Shown here: positions 1 through 12,808 of the stretch, piece by piece
Position numbering within the stretch: position 1 is the first letter of the stretch
Layout: every line of letters starts with the position of its first letter
Source of the DNA: Aurifilum marmelostoma
Lineage: Eukaryota; Ascomycota; Sordariomycetes; Diaporthales; Cryphonectriaceae
DNA length: 64,000 nt
Direction of reading: 5' to 3'
NCBI GenBank assembly: GCA_027559495.1
Contig: JAMXSV010000028.1
Location: 1,054,001-1,118,000 of the forward strand
The notes under the pieces: model-generated
What the model was told of the DNA's origin: nothing
Databases searched by the model: none
The model's input: only the letters and a program-made list of their open reading frames with translations
Program-made: the position numbers and the translations under genes

Positions 1-120
1 CACAAAGGCCCATGAGCTGAGATAGTTCCAGTTGAAGGCGAAGTCTGCGTTGTGGTCCGCGTCTGCTGAGGCATGGAGCATCGGGAGCAGAGCCCATGCT
101 GTGCGAGCGGCTATCCGCAT
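1..120 (-). CDS. Secreted protein, N-terminal fragment (partial)
   Basis: Reading the minus strand from the ATG at 120 gives 40 codons that stay open to the window edge, so only the first exon or part of it is visible. The first residues (MRIAARTAWALLPMLHASA) look like a signal peptide: a basic start, a hydrophobic core and small residues before a likely cleavage site, followed by DADHNADF. The protein is therefore probably secreted or membrane-anchored. The family cannot be told from 40 residues. The start is the first in-frame ATG after a CAC/CAT-rich leader. It could be a chance ORF, but the signal-peptide shape argues for a real gene. Confidence 0.45.
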   Translation of the reverse strand, partial: MRIAARTAWALLPMLHASADADHNADFAFNWNYLSSWAFV

Positions 121-932
121 GGTGGTGGTGATGGTGTTGGTTGTGGTGAGACGAGGCTGGAGGAAGAGGCAGCACCGGTCAGGTTGCACTGCATACCATC
201 ACGGCCTCTCCTTTCTTCCCCGACGCCGGAAATGGTGTGTCGTGATCCTATCCAACACGATGAAGAGAAGAAGGATGGGATGTTGCTGTTTTCCTCCGTC
301 TCTTCTTCTTCTTCTTTTGTTTCTTTTAGAGGGAAGAATAAGATAAAACAAAGTAATAAGAGGTCTATGTGAGCAAGACGTATAATTGATGATATTGGTG
401 GTAACTATGCAGAAAGTGGGAATACTTTTTTAGACGACAAAAACACAGAATATCGAGTAGTACAGCCAGAAAACAAAAGGAGGGAAGACCAGGCTGGCAA
501 GCCTTTGCAGCAGGCGAAACACGCTTAGAACATAGACCTGGAGGAGGTGAGGAATTATTGTGGATTAGGAAAGGGATCATGGAAGGAGGGATGCGAGGAC
601 AAGGGGAGAAGGAGGAGGAGGAGGAGGAAGGCTGCAGCAGACGCTGGGTATAATTGAGTGACTGAATGGCCGTCTGAACAAGATCAGAGTATGCACTGTA
701 ATGTAAGTAAAGAGTATGTAGTGCAGGATTCCACCCCCAGCTGCTCTGTTCAGCCCCATTGCTTTGCCTGCTTGCTTGTCAGTCATGCAGCCTCCAAAGG
801 ACGAAAGAGACTTTTGTGTGCCGCATCTCTCCCACGCAGGTGCAGGAAAAACAGGGTGGAAAGAGATCCAGCCTGCATGTGCCCGACACTAACGGATTCG
901 TGCAGAATGGTAAATGTGGTCGTGCATATTGG

Positions 933-933
<1 letters not shown>

Positions 934-964
<31 letters not shown>
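934..964. repeat. (TG)n dinucleotide microsatellite
   Basis: About 15 perfect TG units lie in intergenic DNA. It is an ordinary simple repeat, probably length-polymorphic between strains. Confidence 0.95.
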
Positions 965-966
<2 letters not shown>

Positions 967-2520
967 CATCAAAGGTGGCAGACAAGGCTGTGTCTCTTCT
1001 TCTGCTTGGCCATCTCACTTCTACTCGCCCACCAAGCTCATCAACTTTTTTCTTCTTCTTTTTCCTCTCTCTGTACCGGACTTCAACCACACATCCCCCC
1101 AACATTCCATGGCCCTGACCTTCTCTTCAGCTCGGAGACCTAAAGGCTGACATGGGGCGTCAGAAAATGGTCTCGGGTTCTCTCTTCGCCTGCGGCTGCC
1201 GCTGGACCCTTGGTGGGATCGATGGGTCCGAGGCAAGGTAGAGTTAGAGGTAGAGAGAGCTGGGAGAAGAAGAAAAGAAGGCAGCAGCCCTCGAGGATCG
1301 AAGGATCTGGTGCATTGTCACTTAGGGCCCCAAGGTGGATGGGGCAGGGGGCCAAGGTGGGTGGGCTGCAGAGCTGCGTGTTCTTTATTGAACAAGAAGG
1401 ACACAGACAGGCGAGTGAGTGGTGGTGGCGGCAGTGGTACATGGTCATCATGATGCTGATGGTGATGATTGACGATGACGTGTCACCCTGACATTGTTTG
1501 TGGTGCGACACGTATAAATGTATCAGCCAGGTGAAGAACAGTCTTTGTTGATGAGGCTGAACGGGTTCTCTTCTTCTTCTTGGAGACCATCTCTGCTGTT
1601 TTGACACATACCCATACTCTCTCTCTCTCTCTGTGTGCGCGTGTGGGTGGGAGAACAGAACAAAAGGTGTAGGGAAATTCACTGCCCGCGTATCACTTGA
1701 TTGGCGACTTCCCTCCATCTGGGTCTCCATGTCAGCCGCAGCCCACAGAATCCTAAAGGATGGCCCACACCTCCTTCCCAGGTGTGCCAGGCTCCTCTTC
1801 AGAATGGCCAGGGGGGGGGGGGGGAAGGCACTACTCACTCACCACCACCACCACTAACAAAGCCCAGCGCAACGGCTTGTTTGGGAAGGGTGGAAGGGCA
1901 TGTTCGATGCAACATCTCTCCTGCCCCGATTTTCTTGTACATTTATAGCGCACACTGCATATGGGCGTAGCATAGCAGGCGGCTTAGCCTGATAAGCATT
2001 CTTGTTGATTGTTTTTTTTTCTGCATTTTTTCTTCCCCCTCACTGAATTCTCGCTTATTGTAATACAAGTTTGCAAGGTTTAGGGCAACCTTCTGTGTAA
2101 GTCCAATCGAGATCCCACCCTCTCCCAGGCTACTTGTCAACGATAAACAGCAGCCTCAACCCTGTTCCATCCGCATAACATCAGGATACAGAACCCGGGG
2201 CCTGTTGGGCCTGCGGAGACTTCTGTATGTACCATGGCCAGGTGACCCTAACCCTTTCAGAATCAGGTGACACCGTGCTCTAGCGTGTAGGGATTCGTGT
2301 TATCGTATGTAAATCATAGACAGTAAAGAGTGAAGCCGCAGTCTGGGAGTAAATGATTGAGCCAGCACCACTCTGCTATGCTGTTATTGACAAGAGGCCA
2401 CCCCATCGACAACAGGACGATCCATCTTCTTCTTCCTTTTCCCTTCTTCCAGAATGTTCCTACTTTGGGGGCGGCGCTTCTTGACAGCTGGGGGCGGGCG
2501 CCACGCTTGGGGTTGCACGG

Positions 2521-2560
2521 TGCAATGTAATGCAATGCGATGCAATGCAGTGCAACCCAA
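2521..2560. repeat. Four-copy 10-base tandem repeat (TGCAA-nnnnn)
   Basis: Four consecutive 10-base units begin TGCAA. The first three read TGCAATG plus three variable bases, and the last has diverged. The unit length is exactly 10 and it sits about 500 bases beyond the stop codon of the DUF726 gene. Confidence 0.8.
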
Positions 2561-3018
2561 TACTGGCCTAGACTCGTATGGACGGTCGCATCACACCCCC
2601 TTCTCGGTAACTGGTTCAACTCTCCATGGTCTGCTATTATTGTATGGCTTATATGATCTGGGGTGTCATGGCGATGATGATATCAATAGATCTCGCTCTC
2701 CTTGCGATAACCGAAAATCACCAATTCCTTTCCCCCCCCTCTCAATCTGGACTATTCATTTGGGGCTTGTTCGGTCGCCCATTCTGATGGATGAATTTAT
2801 TCATATTGTGTTTGTAAGCCATGATGGTTGTTGGCCATCTTGTTTGTCCTTGAAGCTGTGACTGTCCTTCCCGTGTGAATTCCAGCCTGTGGTGCTGGAC
2901 CGCGCACTTGAAGCAGCAATAGTCGTAGTAGAACTTGCAGTAGAGCGCCCGAGTACACCTCTGCGCCCCTCCCAGGGTTGATGCCAAGAAAACAAGAAAC
3001 AAAAGTCACAATCCGCGC

Positions 3019-6000
3019 TCAAGCAAAAGTCATCGAGATCTCCTCCTCCTTCCCGAAGTCGTCATCGTCGGGGTCGGCCCAGGGATTCGAAGCCACCGTG
3101 CCCATATTCGGCACCGTGTGCGACGTCTTCATCTCGGGTCTTGTCGCTGCTGTGTAGGAATGGTCTGCGGCTGGGATCATCTGGCTGCTCTGAGACCGAG
3201 GCGGCTCATCAAAGCCCGTGTCGAAGGTCATCTGGACCTCCTCGTCGTCGTTGTGGTGGTGGTGGTGGTGGTATCGTGCGCCAGAGGGCTCGTAGTCAGA
3301 CGACATGTGGTTCGATGAATACCCCCCATAATCACTCTTCGTCTGGCTCAAGGACCCCCTCGGGCTGGGGATCTTCATCGGCGGCAGTGTGGACTGCAGC
3401 TCGCGGACCTGCAGCGTCTCTTCCGTCTGGTTCCTGGCCAGCTCGGCACGCATCGCGTCCACGTCGAAAAGAACGCCGTGGTTGTTGCCGTCCTTGTCCT
3501 CGGTCTTGCCCGGCGGCGTTGCTGTGCCGTTGGCCCCCGCGCCCTTGGAGTCTTCGTACACCTCCCACTCGGCCTTCTGCGCCTTCTTCTTGCGGCTAAA
3601 GAAGCCGCCAAACGCCCCGCTCTTGCGGTTGCTGCTGTTGCCCTCCTTCTCCAGCTGCTTCCTCGCCTCCTCGATCTCGTTGATCAGCTCGCGCTGCCTC
3701 TCCGTGTGGTTCTCGGGGTCCGGGTCCTCGATCTCGGCAAACTCGTCGCTCTCCACCAGCCAGCCGGCTTCGCGCATCAGGCGCGGCATCGCCCTTCTGT
3801 AGTCCATGTGTCCCGCCACGAGCTCCGAGGTGTCCGTGTTCTCCAGCCCGGGGATGCCCTCGATAGGGGCCAGACCAGCCACCCGCCGGATGCCGCCGTT
3901 GGTCAGGCGGAAGAGGTAGCCCAGGATCCAGTCATTGTGGTGGTACCCGTTGACGAAGCGACCCGCTATCACAGTTCGCACCTTGAGGTACTCGTCCTTC
4001 TTGACCACGATCGGCGAGCCGTACATGTAGACGTTCTGGATCAGTCCCACAGCGCCCTTGCGGGCCAGCTCCAGGAGACACGAAAAGATCACCCTCGAGC
4101 CCAGGGAGTAGCCTACGAGGGTGATGGGCCTCGTACCTAGGTTCCGCTCCACCAGAGAGTCCGCCAGGATCAGACCTGCAGCCCACGCCCTGTCGAGCGA
4201 CACGGACCAGGGGTTGTCGATGAGGTAGGACAGCTTGGTTAGGACCACGGGGAGTTGTAGCGCTGCCATCAGACTGACCAGGATGGTGCTCCCCAGTACT
4301 TGTTGTAGACCTTGTGTGAGGGCCTAAGAACGCTATTAGCTCCCTGTTTTGACTCTAATCCGTCTTGAAGGTTTTTTTTCTCTCTCTTCTTCTTCTTCCT
4401 ATTCAATTTTTAAACAGACTAGAGACTTACCTCCGTTGCCAAGATGTTGATGGTGTCTCCCATACTGGTCAACATCTCCGGCTCCCACAGGACAGAGTAG
4501 ATATCGCCCATGACCGGATCCACGGTACTGAACGGCAGCCGAACATCGTCCACCTTGCCCGTCATCCACCCAGACACCGTGACAACCAGGTTCACGCGCT
4601 TATTGTTGTGCAGAGGGCGGTACTCAAAAGTCTTGACAGCACCCGTCCTCCTGTTGGCAGCCCTGGCACCAATGACGCCGCCAGAGGCTGCAGCCCCAGA
4701 GGTGATGATGGCAGATGCGGCGGCGCCGCCCAGGAAACTGCTGGTGCCCGTGACGCCGATGGTGGTGAATCCAGCCGCCAGACCAGCGCCGATGACGGGT
4801 GCGAGAAGACCGGCCGACAGGCCGATGACCAGACCACCGCCGACGGTCGCCAGGCCCATGACGATGTAGCGCTTCTTGAGCGCCAGCTTCCGCCGGCTCT
4901 CCTTGTGCTCGTCCTCGTTCCAGTTCTCCCGCTCTGCCTGCTGCTGCATCTCGAGCGCCTCCGTGACCCTCTTCTCGAAGCGGCAGATGTCAATCCAGTC
5001 TATCTCGAGGGCTTTGCCCACCCTCTCCAGCAGGAACCGCGACCGCGCGTCGTAGATGGAGTCTGCGATGAGCACCAGGAAGAGGTCGCACAGAATTGTC
5101 CACCGGATGTCAATGTCCAGCTTGTCGCTGGTGGGCAGCTGTGACGGGGTCCGCACGGCAGGCAGCTCCTCGCCCTCGTGCTTGTCGTACGCCGGAGGAG
5201 GCTCTGCGGGCGTCTCGTCGCTGGCCCTGCCGGGTGATGAGAAGTCAGACTGGGGCGGCCGGGGCGAGGCGACGGATGACGGCCGGGAGCTGGACACGGA
5301 GCTCTTCCGTTCGGCCAGGGGATTCTTCACCCTCGCGTTGGCCATGAGCTGCGGGGTCAGGTCGCTCGAGATGACGCCGTGCTCGCTCAGCTGCTCGATC
5401 ATGATCTGCTCGGCGGCGCTGATGTCCATGTGGGTGTACAGGCGGATCATGATCTTCTGCGACCACATCTTGGCCGCCTCGACCGCCAGCTGGATCGCCT
5501 TCCTGGCCGCCTTGGTGTGCGGTATGCCCTCCATGTCCTTGACAAGCTGCGACAGCTCTATCCTCACCAGACCCACATATGCAATCTTCTGGCCCTCGGT
5601 CAGCAGGTCCTTGGTGGCCTGCATCTGCGACACTGCATCTCGTGTATCTTCGTCGTCCATCATGCTGGTACCTCCGGCGTTCCTGAATAGATACTGCGTG
5701 TTGTCGTCCATGCTGGTCGCGGACTCGGCGTCGTCGTCCACAAAGACCCTCGTGTAGCCCTTGCCAGCGCCTCCTATACCCCCGTAGTTGTACGTCTCCT
5801 CCTCGACCTCCGCTTCATCATACTCCTTTGCGATTAATCTGTTGTCGTCATCGTACATGTCGTAGGGTGCAAAGGCAGGCATGGTCTGCCAGCCTCCGTC
5901 GTCATCGTCGTCACCGTCCTTCTCGTCGGCGTGCAGGGTCACCTGCTGGTGGGAGAACTCGGAGATGTGGTGTCCGTCCGGACCAGAGGCCTGGCTCAGC

Positions 6001-6722
6001 TGGCGCTTGTGCTCTTGTGCTGCTAGGTCGGTCTTGTGGGCGACGACGTCTGCTTTGTCTTCCAGCTGCGGCCCTTCATCTCTCGCAGCGCCCTTCTCCT
6101 CTGCACGAGCAGCGTTCGGTGCCGGATCCGGTTCTGCGTCTTCCGTGGCACCCTTCTGTGTCTCGACACCCTCTGCCTTCGACGGTTCCTTGTCCTCCTT
6201 TTCTACCTGTGCAGGCGTGTCATCTTTCTCTTTTCCAGCTTCGACTCCGTCCACGACCGTCTCTCCGTCCCTTCCTATTTCTGACGCATCTGTGGACGAC
6301 GCAGCTACCGCATCTCTGTGATCATCCTCCCCACTGCTGCCCCCATCCTCCTCTTTCTTCCGATTCGAGCTCGATTCGCTGTCCTGTGTCTCCTCTAGTC
6401 TCTCCCGGTCTTCCTCCTCCTGAACCTTCGCAGCCCGCTCTTCCGAGTACTGTATCTGGGCCGATCGGCGTATAGGGAGCCCAAAATCGTCGTATTCGAC
6501 GGGCGTCGTCTCTGAAGCAGCAGCGTCCTTCGGGGTAGCAGTAGCAGCAGGAACAGGGGCTTCTGCAGCAGCTTTTCCGCCGGACTCGGCCTCGACCGTC
6601 GGTTCTGAGTCGTCGTCCTTGCCGGGGGTCGTCTTTGTCGTATTCGAAGCCGTCTCCTGCTGGTCCTGCTGGTGCTGCTGGTGCTGCTGCTGCACCACTT
6701 CCTCCTCCTCGCTGCCTGCCAT
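3019..6722 (-). CDS. DUF726 membrane protein with alpha/beta-hydrolase fold (TMCO4/Mil1-like)
   Basis: Two exons, 6722-4431 and 4323-3019, with a 107-nt intron (GTAAGT..TTAG, phase 0), give 1198 residues. The first ~330 residues are acidic, disordered and rich in Glu, Asp, Ser and Gln. Around residues 617-687 lies a Gly/Ala-rich hydrophobic stretch able to form membrane hairpins, as in DUF726 proteins (human TMCO4, yeast YFL034W/Mil1). Near residue 834 GYSLGSR gives the GxSxG nucleophile elbow of a lipase-like fold. The C-terminal third is low-complexity, with a short His run (a GTG-type repeat near 3252-3272). Family members are linked to membrane trafficking (Mil1 binds an adaptor mu subunit in yeast), but enzymatic activity is unproven. 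The start is the first ATG before the acidic domain. Family confidence is high; function is inferred. Confidence 0.88.
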
Positions 6723-8108
6723 GGCGGAAGCGGTGCTGCTGGGATTTCCGATGTTATACTATGCCGGGCACGCGAATCATGTGAGCGTATGGGTCGACGT
6801 ATCGCGCGCCCGAGGTATAGTAGGGCCTAGGGCAAGGGGAGGTCAAACTCGTTTGTTGGGGGTTGTTGGTTGGTTGGTCTGTCTGGCAGGAGGAGCCAAC
6901 AAAAGACGTAAGGGGGGGGATAGGAGTAGGAATTAGCGACGAGAGAGAAGAGACACCAAAGCGGGCCCCAGATGAGCTACCCAGCACTTTCTTTGAGGAC
7001 AGACGGTACGGCGCGTGAGCGTTTGCCTTTTCTCCAGACGGACGTGACGACCAAGTGCAAAGAGTAGTGACAAAGTGAAAGTATGTATTAAATTAAGAAC
7101 TTTATTTTTGCCCTGAAGAGTAGAGAAAACAGTAAAAATGGAATAGGGAAGAAAGACCAGTCAAACAGTCAGCCAGGGAGGAAAGATGGGGCCAAGGCTG
7201 CTTCTTGTCTCCCTCTCTCTCTCTTTTATTTGGGGCCTTGATTTCACGATGGATGAGGTGAGGATGACTGCTGTGACAGGACGGGACCCTCGCGCGGTGA
7301 GGCCTGGTTCCGGGACGGGCGAGGAATGAGAGGGGGGGGTTGAAGCGGGCTGCAACCCAAACATCGGCCAAAGTTTTAGTTGGGGTTTAGCATCCTGTGG
7401 TACAAATGGTAGTTAGTAGATATTACTGTTTCCAGGGGGGTTGAGTTTGGATTGAGTAACGGAACCCGCCCGCAAGCAGTGACCCCTGTGGGGGGGGGTG
7501 TTCGACGTCAACCCGTCCCCACCGGCCTGCCCACATCCCATCTCATCCCTAGCGCTATGCACAGCACGACCGCACCCGCTGATGCCAGCCTAGCACGTGT
7601 CTACAACACCTAAACACTGTACTACAGCGTATATCACCAGAGTGGTGCCCCACACCATAGTGTATTCCACCACCATAGTACACAGTATAGCAAGAATGCG
7701 CATATTATCAAAAGAGACAAGATATGTGGATGAGGGCATGTACTCAGGGTATCCTATTCATCCCATCCTCATAATCTAGAAAAAAGAAAGCTATCGAGAC
7801 CTCATGTTCACAAACACTAGGGCAGATCAATACAGACAACCCCAAACCAGATATGAAGAATGTTTAGGTGTAGAGAGTCCTCCTTCCCATGATGCATGCC
7901 AAAGCATGTGCACTTAACCCAACCTCACGGACCTGATCCAAGTCTGTACCCATGAAAAAAGCATTTGTCTGTCTGTCTCTGTGTGTCCCGGACTCCTCTC
8001 CTGGTATTTCCAAACGCCAGCCTTGCATACAACCCAACCGACTACGTCAACTAACTACCCTTGAGAGATGATGTGTTTCCGTCTCCTGCAGGAGTGCAAG
8101 GGGAATAT
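6723..8108. other. Intergenic region, no supported gene
   Basis: This 1.4 kb lies between the start of the DUF726 gene and the end of the PX-domain gene, both on the minus strand. It should contain the DUF726 promoter and the PX gene 3' UTR. I see G-runs and short ORFs without family features, and no RNA gene. Confidence 0.6.
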
Positions 8109-11100
8109 CTACTCTGCTAGAACCTGCCTGAGCATGACCTGAAAGTTCTCCTTCAGCTTATGCACCTCTTCAACGTGAGGCTTGACCGGCTCGCCCGCAG
8201 TACGTCGGAGCCGGTCCTGCCTTTTTGCACGACGTCGGCGCTCTGCCTCGATCGGGTCCAGGTCGTCGTCTTCCTCCGCCTCTTCCTCCTCTTCCGACTC
8301 GCTCTCGTATGCCATGTCTTCAAGGTCCATCTGGTCGAGCCCGAAATCAGCACTGGTGAAGTTCATGGCTCCAGGCACCAGGGCATCGCCCATCTGTCCG
8401 TCGGCTGCCATCTTCTGTCGCGTCTTGTCCTGGTGCCACTTCTTCCGTGCCTCCTGCCACGCGATCAGAGCATTGATCTCCTTGACGGCCACGTCCTTGT
8501 CGATCACCTTGGTCGTGGTGGCACCCTCGAACAGCGCGTTGATGTCCAGAGCCCCGTTCTTTGGGCCCCTGCGGAGGAACTCGAGGATGTCCTCGATCCA
8601 CTCCATCAGCTGCGTGAACAGGCCGTTGTCGTGCGTGTGCACCTCGTGCACAAACTTGTAAAAGTTGTGCTCGTGCCTCTGGCAGAGGTCGATGAATGCC
8701 TGGACGGTCTGGTTTGGATCCGCCGAGGCGTCCTGCTCCCGGCACTTCTCGACGACCTGGATCATGTCGTCCATGAACACGGCGAAATCTGTGACACTAC
8801 CATAGACATTGGCAGACTTGTACACCCGGACCAGCGGCTCATAAAAGATCGTGAACAGGTCCCGGAACAGCTGCAGCGTCACGGGCTCCTCAACCAGAGA
8901 CAGCATCATTTGCTTGTCGCGCTGCCTCGTCTGGAGCTTGACGAGCGTCTTCAGGTTCGAGAACAGCTGCGCCCCCTGCTTCAGCTCCTCGTCCACGTTC
9001 TCCACCGCGCTGTTGAAGGCGACGTAGGCGTTGTAGAGCCTCTGGATCTGCTCCCCGGTGAGGCTGGGCTCGAGCAGGTCCGATCTCAGGATGGCCACAA
9101 TCAGGTCGACGTCCTCGCTGGTCGCCTCCTCGCGGATGCCGATCTTGACGTGCTCATCAGAATCAGAGTACGCCTGTAGCTTCGCGACGAAGACCTCGTC
9201 GCCGATCTTGGCGGCCACTGCATCAATCGACTTCTGGAAGCTCTTGATGCCGTCGTGGAGCGCTAGGGAGAAGATCCTCTGCATGAGCGACTTGGTGCCG
9301 AACGGCTGCGCGAGGAACACGTCGAGGAGGCTTGACATGACCGCCGCAGGGTTCGCGACCCGTATAATGTTCTTAATGATCGTGTAGGGGATTAGAGAGT
9401 GGATTCGCTTCGCCTGCGCGAACAGCTCCGGCGAATTGTCCTCGGCCAGAAACAGATGGTAGATTGTGGCTGCGACTTCTATGCGAAGCCACTCGGCGAA
9501 TTTCTGATACTGGATCGACAGGTCCTGGATCGTCTCTTTCTCCTTGATCTCCTGGAACAGCTTCGTGAGACCGTTGGCATCCACGATCTCTTGGCGGAAC
9601 CTAGGAGAGTTTTTGTTAGCTTCGTGACATGTGAGGACGAGACACACGCTGTGGCTGGACCTACTGCTCCATGTATATGTCCAGCTCGGCCGCGCGTTGT
9701 CTTGCGATCTCGTAGAATTTCTTCTGCTCCTCCATGCGCCTCTCATCGACAGTCTTGCGCTTGATAATGTCGAGATAGTCATCGTCTTTCAACGTCGCGG
9801 GGTTCTGGGTCAGAAAGTCCTGCATGGCCTTGCTCTGTGCGATCTGCGGGTTCTGCAACAGAGAGCGAAGAAAAGCTCGCAGGGAAATCCGCTGGGCTTC
9901 TCGGAAGAGGACCACATCTCCATTGTCCTTCTTACTAGGACTGAGTGGGTTGAATGGGCTTAAGGCGCCGTCTTCCATCGACGGCCTGGGCGATGCTCTT
10001 AGCGACGAAGTGCTAGATCCATTCCTCCTATGACTGAGTGCACCTCGAACTGAGAGTCTCTTATTCGTCGTGGTTGTCTCTTCGCCGCTGTTGACAGCCG
10101 CAGCCGTCCGCTGGGTTGAAGCCGACGAGACGGAGTCGACATCTGAGTCCTCGCCTCCGCTGAAGATCCCACCGGTCACCGAAGACGTCTTGTTCTTCTT
10201 TGGCAGGGGCGGAAGGACCTTGCCGGGTAATTCGACACGAAGCTGCTTGTAAAGTCTGTTAAAATCACCATAGCGGCGTCCGACGAAGTACTCGTTCTCG
10301 CCCTTCCTCTTGACTCGCAGCAAGAATTCCTGCCACCACTGTCAGCGCTCGTTCCCATTCGGTACACCGCCGGCTTTCGTGCTTTTGAGAGACTTACGGC
10401 ATGCTTGTGCGATCTGATATTGCCCTTCACCTTTGTGACGCGCACGCCGGCCATGTTTACATCCCAGCCGTTGATGTAGTTACCCTCCGGCTGGGTATGC
10501 AGCACGCCTGTGTCGATGGCGTCCCTGTCCACGACCTCCATCTCCGAGAAGCGGATCCTCTCCTCGAAACCGGACGAGGTGGGGATGCCCGAGACCATCA
10601 TAAGCTCCACGAGCTTCTGGCTCTTCCTGGCGAGCTTTCGACGCTTAGTCTCTTCGAGGCGGTCCTCGGAGGAAGATATATTCTTGCTCGCGAACGACTC
10701 CAGGAAGACCTGCAGCTTGTCCTGCCAAAACTCCTTCTCGCGGGCCTTGTCGAGGAAGGGGAACTCGCGCACATGGTGGACGAAGATGTAGCGGAGGATC
10801 GGGAGCTCGGAGTCGTAGGGCGTCACCTCGCCCAGGTCGGACTTGAAGGGGGCGCCGAATCGACGGAGGGCGGTGGGCGAGTTAAGCTCGTTGATCTCCC
10901 ATCCCACCTGCTCAGAGATGAGCTCTCTCTTCAGATCTGTATGCAGGAAAATGCAGATTAGCCTCCAAGATCACCAAGCAGTAGGATCGTGTGGCGCTGG
11001 GGACGACGCACAATGTTCTTGTTTGCCGGTAAGGGATTGCCCTGGAGGCGGCAGGCTCGACTTGCTGCTGTTCGCCTGGGTAGGCAGATCGATCGTCGAA

Positions 11101-11156
11101 GCCTCTGCACCGGCGCCGTGGCTGTTGGTGACACTGCTGGAATCTACGGAAGACAT
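8109..11156 (-). CDS. PX-domain protein with PXB and DUF3818 regions (yeast YPR097W-like)
   Basis: Four exons (11156-11012, 10936-10398, 10329-9665, 9600-8109) with introns of 75, 68 and 64 nt close exactly in frame to give 946 residues. The third donor overlaps an in-frame TAG: splicing at CA|GTAGGT removes it and joins Gln to FRQEIVDANG. Exon 2 carries the PXB-like helical region. Exon 3 opens the PX domain at about residue 228, with the phosphoinositide-contact motif RRYGDFNRLY, then a Ser-rich loop. Exon 4 is the long helical DUF3818 region ending in an acidic Glu/Asp stretch and a basic tail. PX domains bind membrane phosphoinositides. The yeast homologue YPR097W is a lipid-linked membrane protein. 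I infer a role in endosomal or vacuolar membrane and lipid traffic. Confidence 0.9.
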
Positions 11157-12808
11157 CCTGAGGTTTGTGGAGCTTCGAGTAAGCTCGAGTCTCCTCGGCT
11201 CTCCCCAGCTGTCGTCTGGAAAGTAGATTCGCCCGCGCAAGAGGGGGCTCCGGCAACGCCGTCACGACGCGTTTTGTTATTCGCAGGCTGGTGGTGCACA
11301 GCAGCTCAGGATCGCCTCAAACCAACGGTTTCGCGGGATAGAACGGCTCTTGCTCGGTGTATTGTGCCTTGTCCTCTGGTAACCAACCACCAGGCGAAAT
11401 AAAACAGGATGCAGCAGTAGTCCTGACAGGCCAGGGCCAAGAAAAAAACAGCTCACGAATATGAACAAAGAATGCAAGAACGGAGCACTGGCAAGCAAGA
11501 GAGGGAGTGTGTGCACACGCAACAGCAAGAGAGAGAGAGAGAGCAGAAAAACAAACACGCTCGTTTAGGTATATAGAGTGGGTTAATCGATGGTGTTGAA
11601 GCGTCGCAGCAGCACTTCAAATGCAGGTTCGGTTGCAGATGACGACAAATTACTGTGGACCTCTCTGATCTTGGCAGGGGCCCCCCTCCTCCAGACACAC
11701 GGATGTGTGGCAGGTCAAAGGAATAATCAAAGTAAGCAATGACCGAGTGATTTGACTGACCAAAGGTGGGCTTCTGACCTGTGGGGAAAGCACAAGGCGT
11801 GGGAAGCACAGCCCCAGTAGGTCAGCCAGCCAGCCTGGGCCTGGAGGTTGACAAGAGAGGCTGGCTGGTCATCATGCTGGTGACTCTCCATTGAGTGTGC
11901 TTCAGTGGCACACCCTATAGTTGGCGCTTGTTGGCGTTGGTCAGACAACCCCAGCAGTCCTCCGCAGTTTACTTAGGCACCCAAGGGAAGGCCTGGCAGC
12001 ACTGGGTGTGGGGTGGTGGGAAGGTACCACAGCACAGGACCATGCTGCAATGGTAGTAGGCTGACGGCCCAGGATTAGTGAGTCTCCTCTCAACAAAGAT
12101 CCTGATGGCCTGGGGGTCAACTACCGGTCAGCCTATCCAGGACGCGGAAATTGCGTTGGGAAAAAACTCGATTCGAGTCCGAGTCCTTGCCTGACCTTGT
12201 GTCCTCGAGTCAGATGCTCTCTGGTTCCTGTCTAGAAACAGTCAATGCGACAGAGACAAGAAAACTGTCTGGTCATGCGGCGCTATAAAACGATGACGTC
12301 GTCCGAGGTTAGCATGTGGGAACCTACAGGTCGTGCAGGGGGGTGGTGGGCGGTCTCGGCACCCCTCATGCGCTGGCTTGGGGAGGCGTTTTTGGCGCCT
12401 GCATCGCCAAGCACTATGAGGCTGCCGCAGCGTACATGTTCATGAAACGGCTTGGCTTGTTGAACTTCTTGTCCTGGCAGTACACGAGACTGCTTGATAG
12501 CAGACTCTTGCGCAGCCCATAGTATAAGCCACAGTGCTTACAGTCTTGGCTAAGGCGGAACTTACGCGACAGGCTGATATGGGCCTATAGACGAGTTCTC
12601 CAGCAGGACGTTATAAGAGTTATTGAATGCCTTGGCAGTATCGAGGGGACGCCTCCCTTTTTGGTTTATTTGTAGGCGAGAGGTTGTAGATATGGCTTGC
12701 CCTCCTCGATGATGCTTTCCCACCGAAAAGAGACACTGCATGAACCGTAGCTGGGGAGGGGGGTTCAGAAATAGGAGCTAGAGATAGCAAGCGAGACGCA
12801 ACGCAGGA
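11157..12808. other. Intergenic region, no supported gene
   Basis: This 1.65 kb lies upstream of the PX-domain gene and downstream of the coiled-coil gene. It includes a short (GA)n tract at about 11528-11543 and CCAG-type repeats near 11820-11870. ORFs are short and without recognisable motifs. Confidence 0.6.

Larger units (their letters stand above)
121..3018. other. Intergenic region, no supported gene
   Basis: This 2.9-kb stretch separates the left-edge partial gene from the end of the DUF726 gene. It holds a (TG)n microsatellite at 934-964, CT-rich tracts near 297-330 and 1570-1640, a run of 14 G at 1811-1824 and a four-copy 10-base repeat at 2521-2560. ORFs here are low-complexity (poly-Val/Cys, poly-His) and show no family motif or credible splicing. 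It probably carries the promoter of the left gene and the 3' UTR of the right one. Confidence 0.6.

Noticed and set aside
1140..1838. 232-codon minus-strand ORF
   Set aside because: Composition is low-complexity (His, Ser and Arg runs from CT-rich DNA), with no motif, no splice context and no signal of a conserved family.
12164..12200. tRNA-like TTCGAGTCC string (B-box resemblance)
   Set aside because: The T-arm pairs only 4 of 5 bases, and no matching acceptor stem, D-arm or A-box lies upstream.
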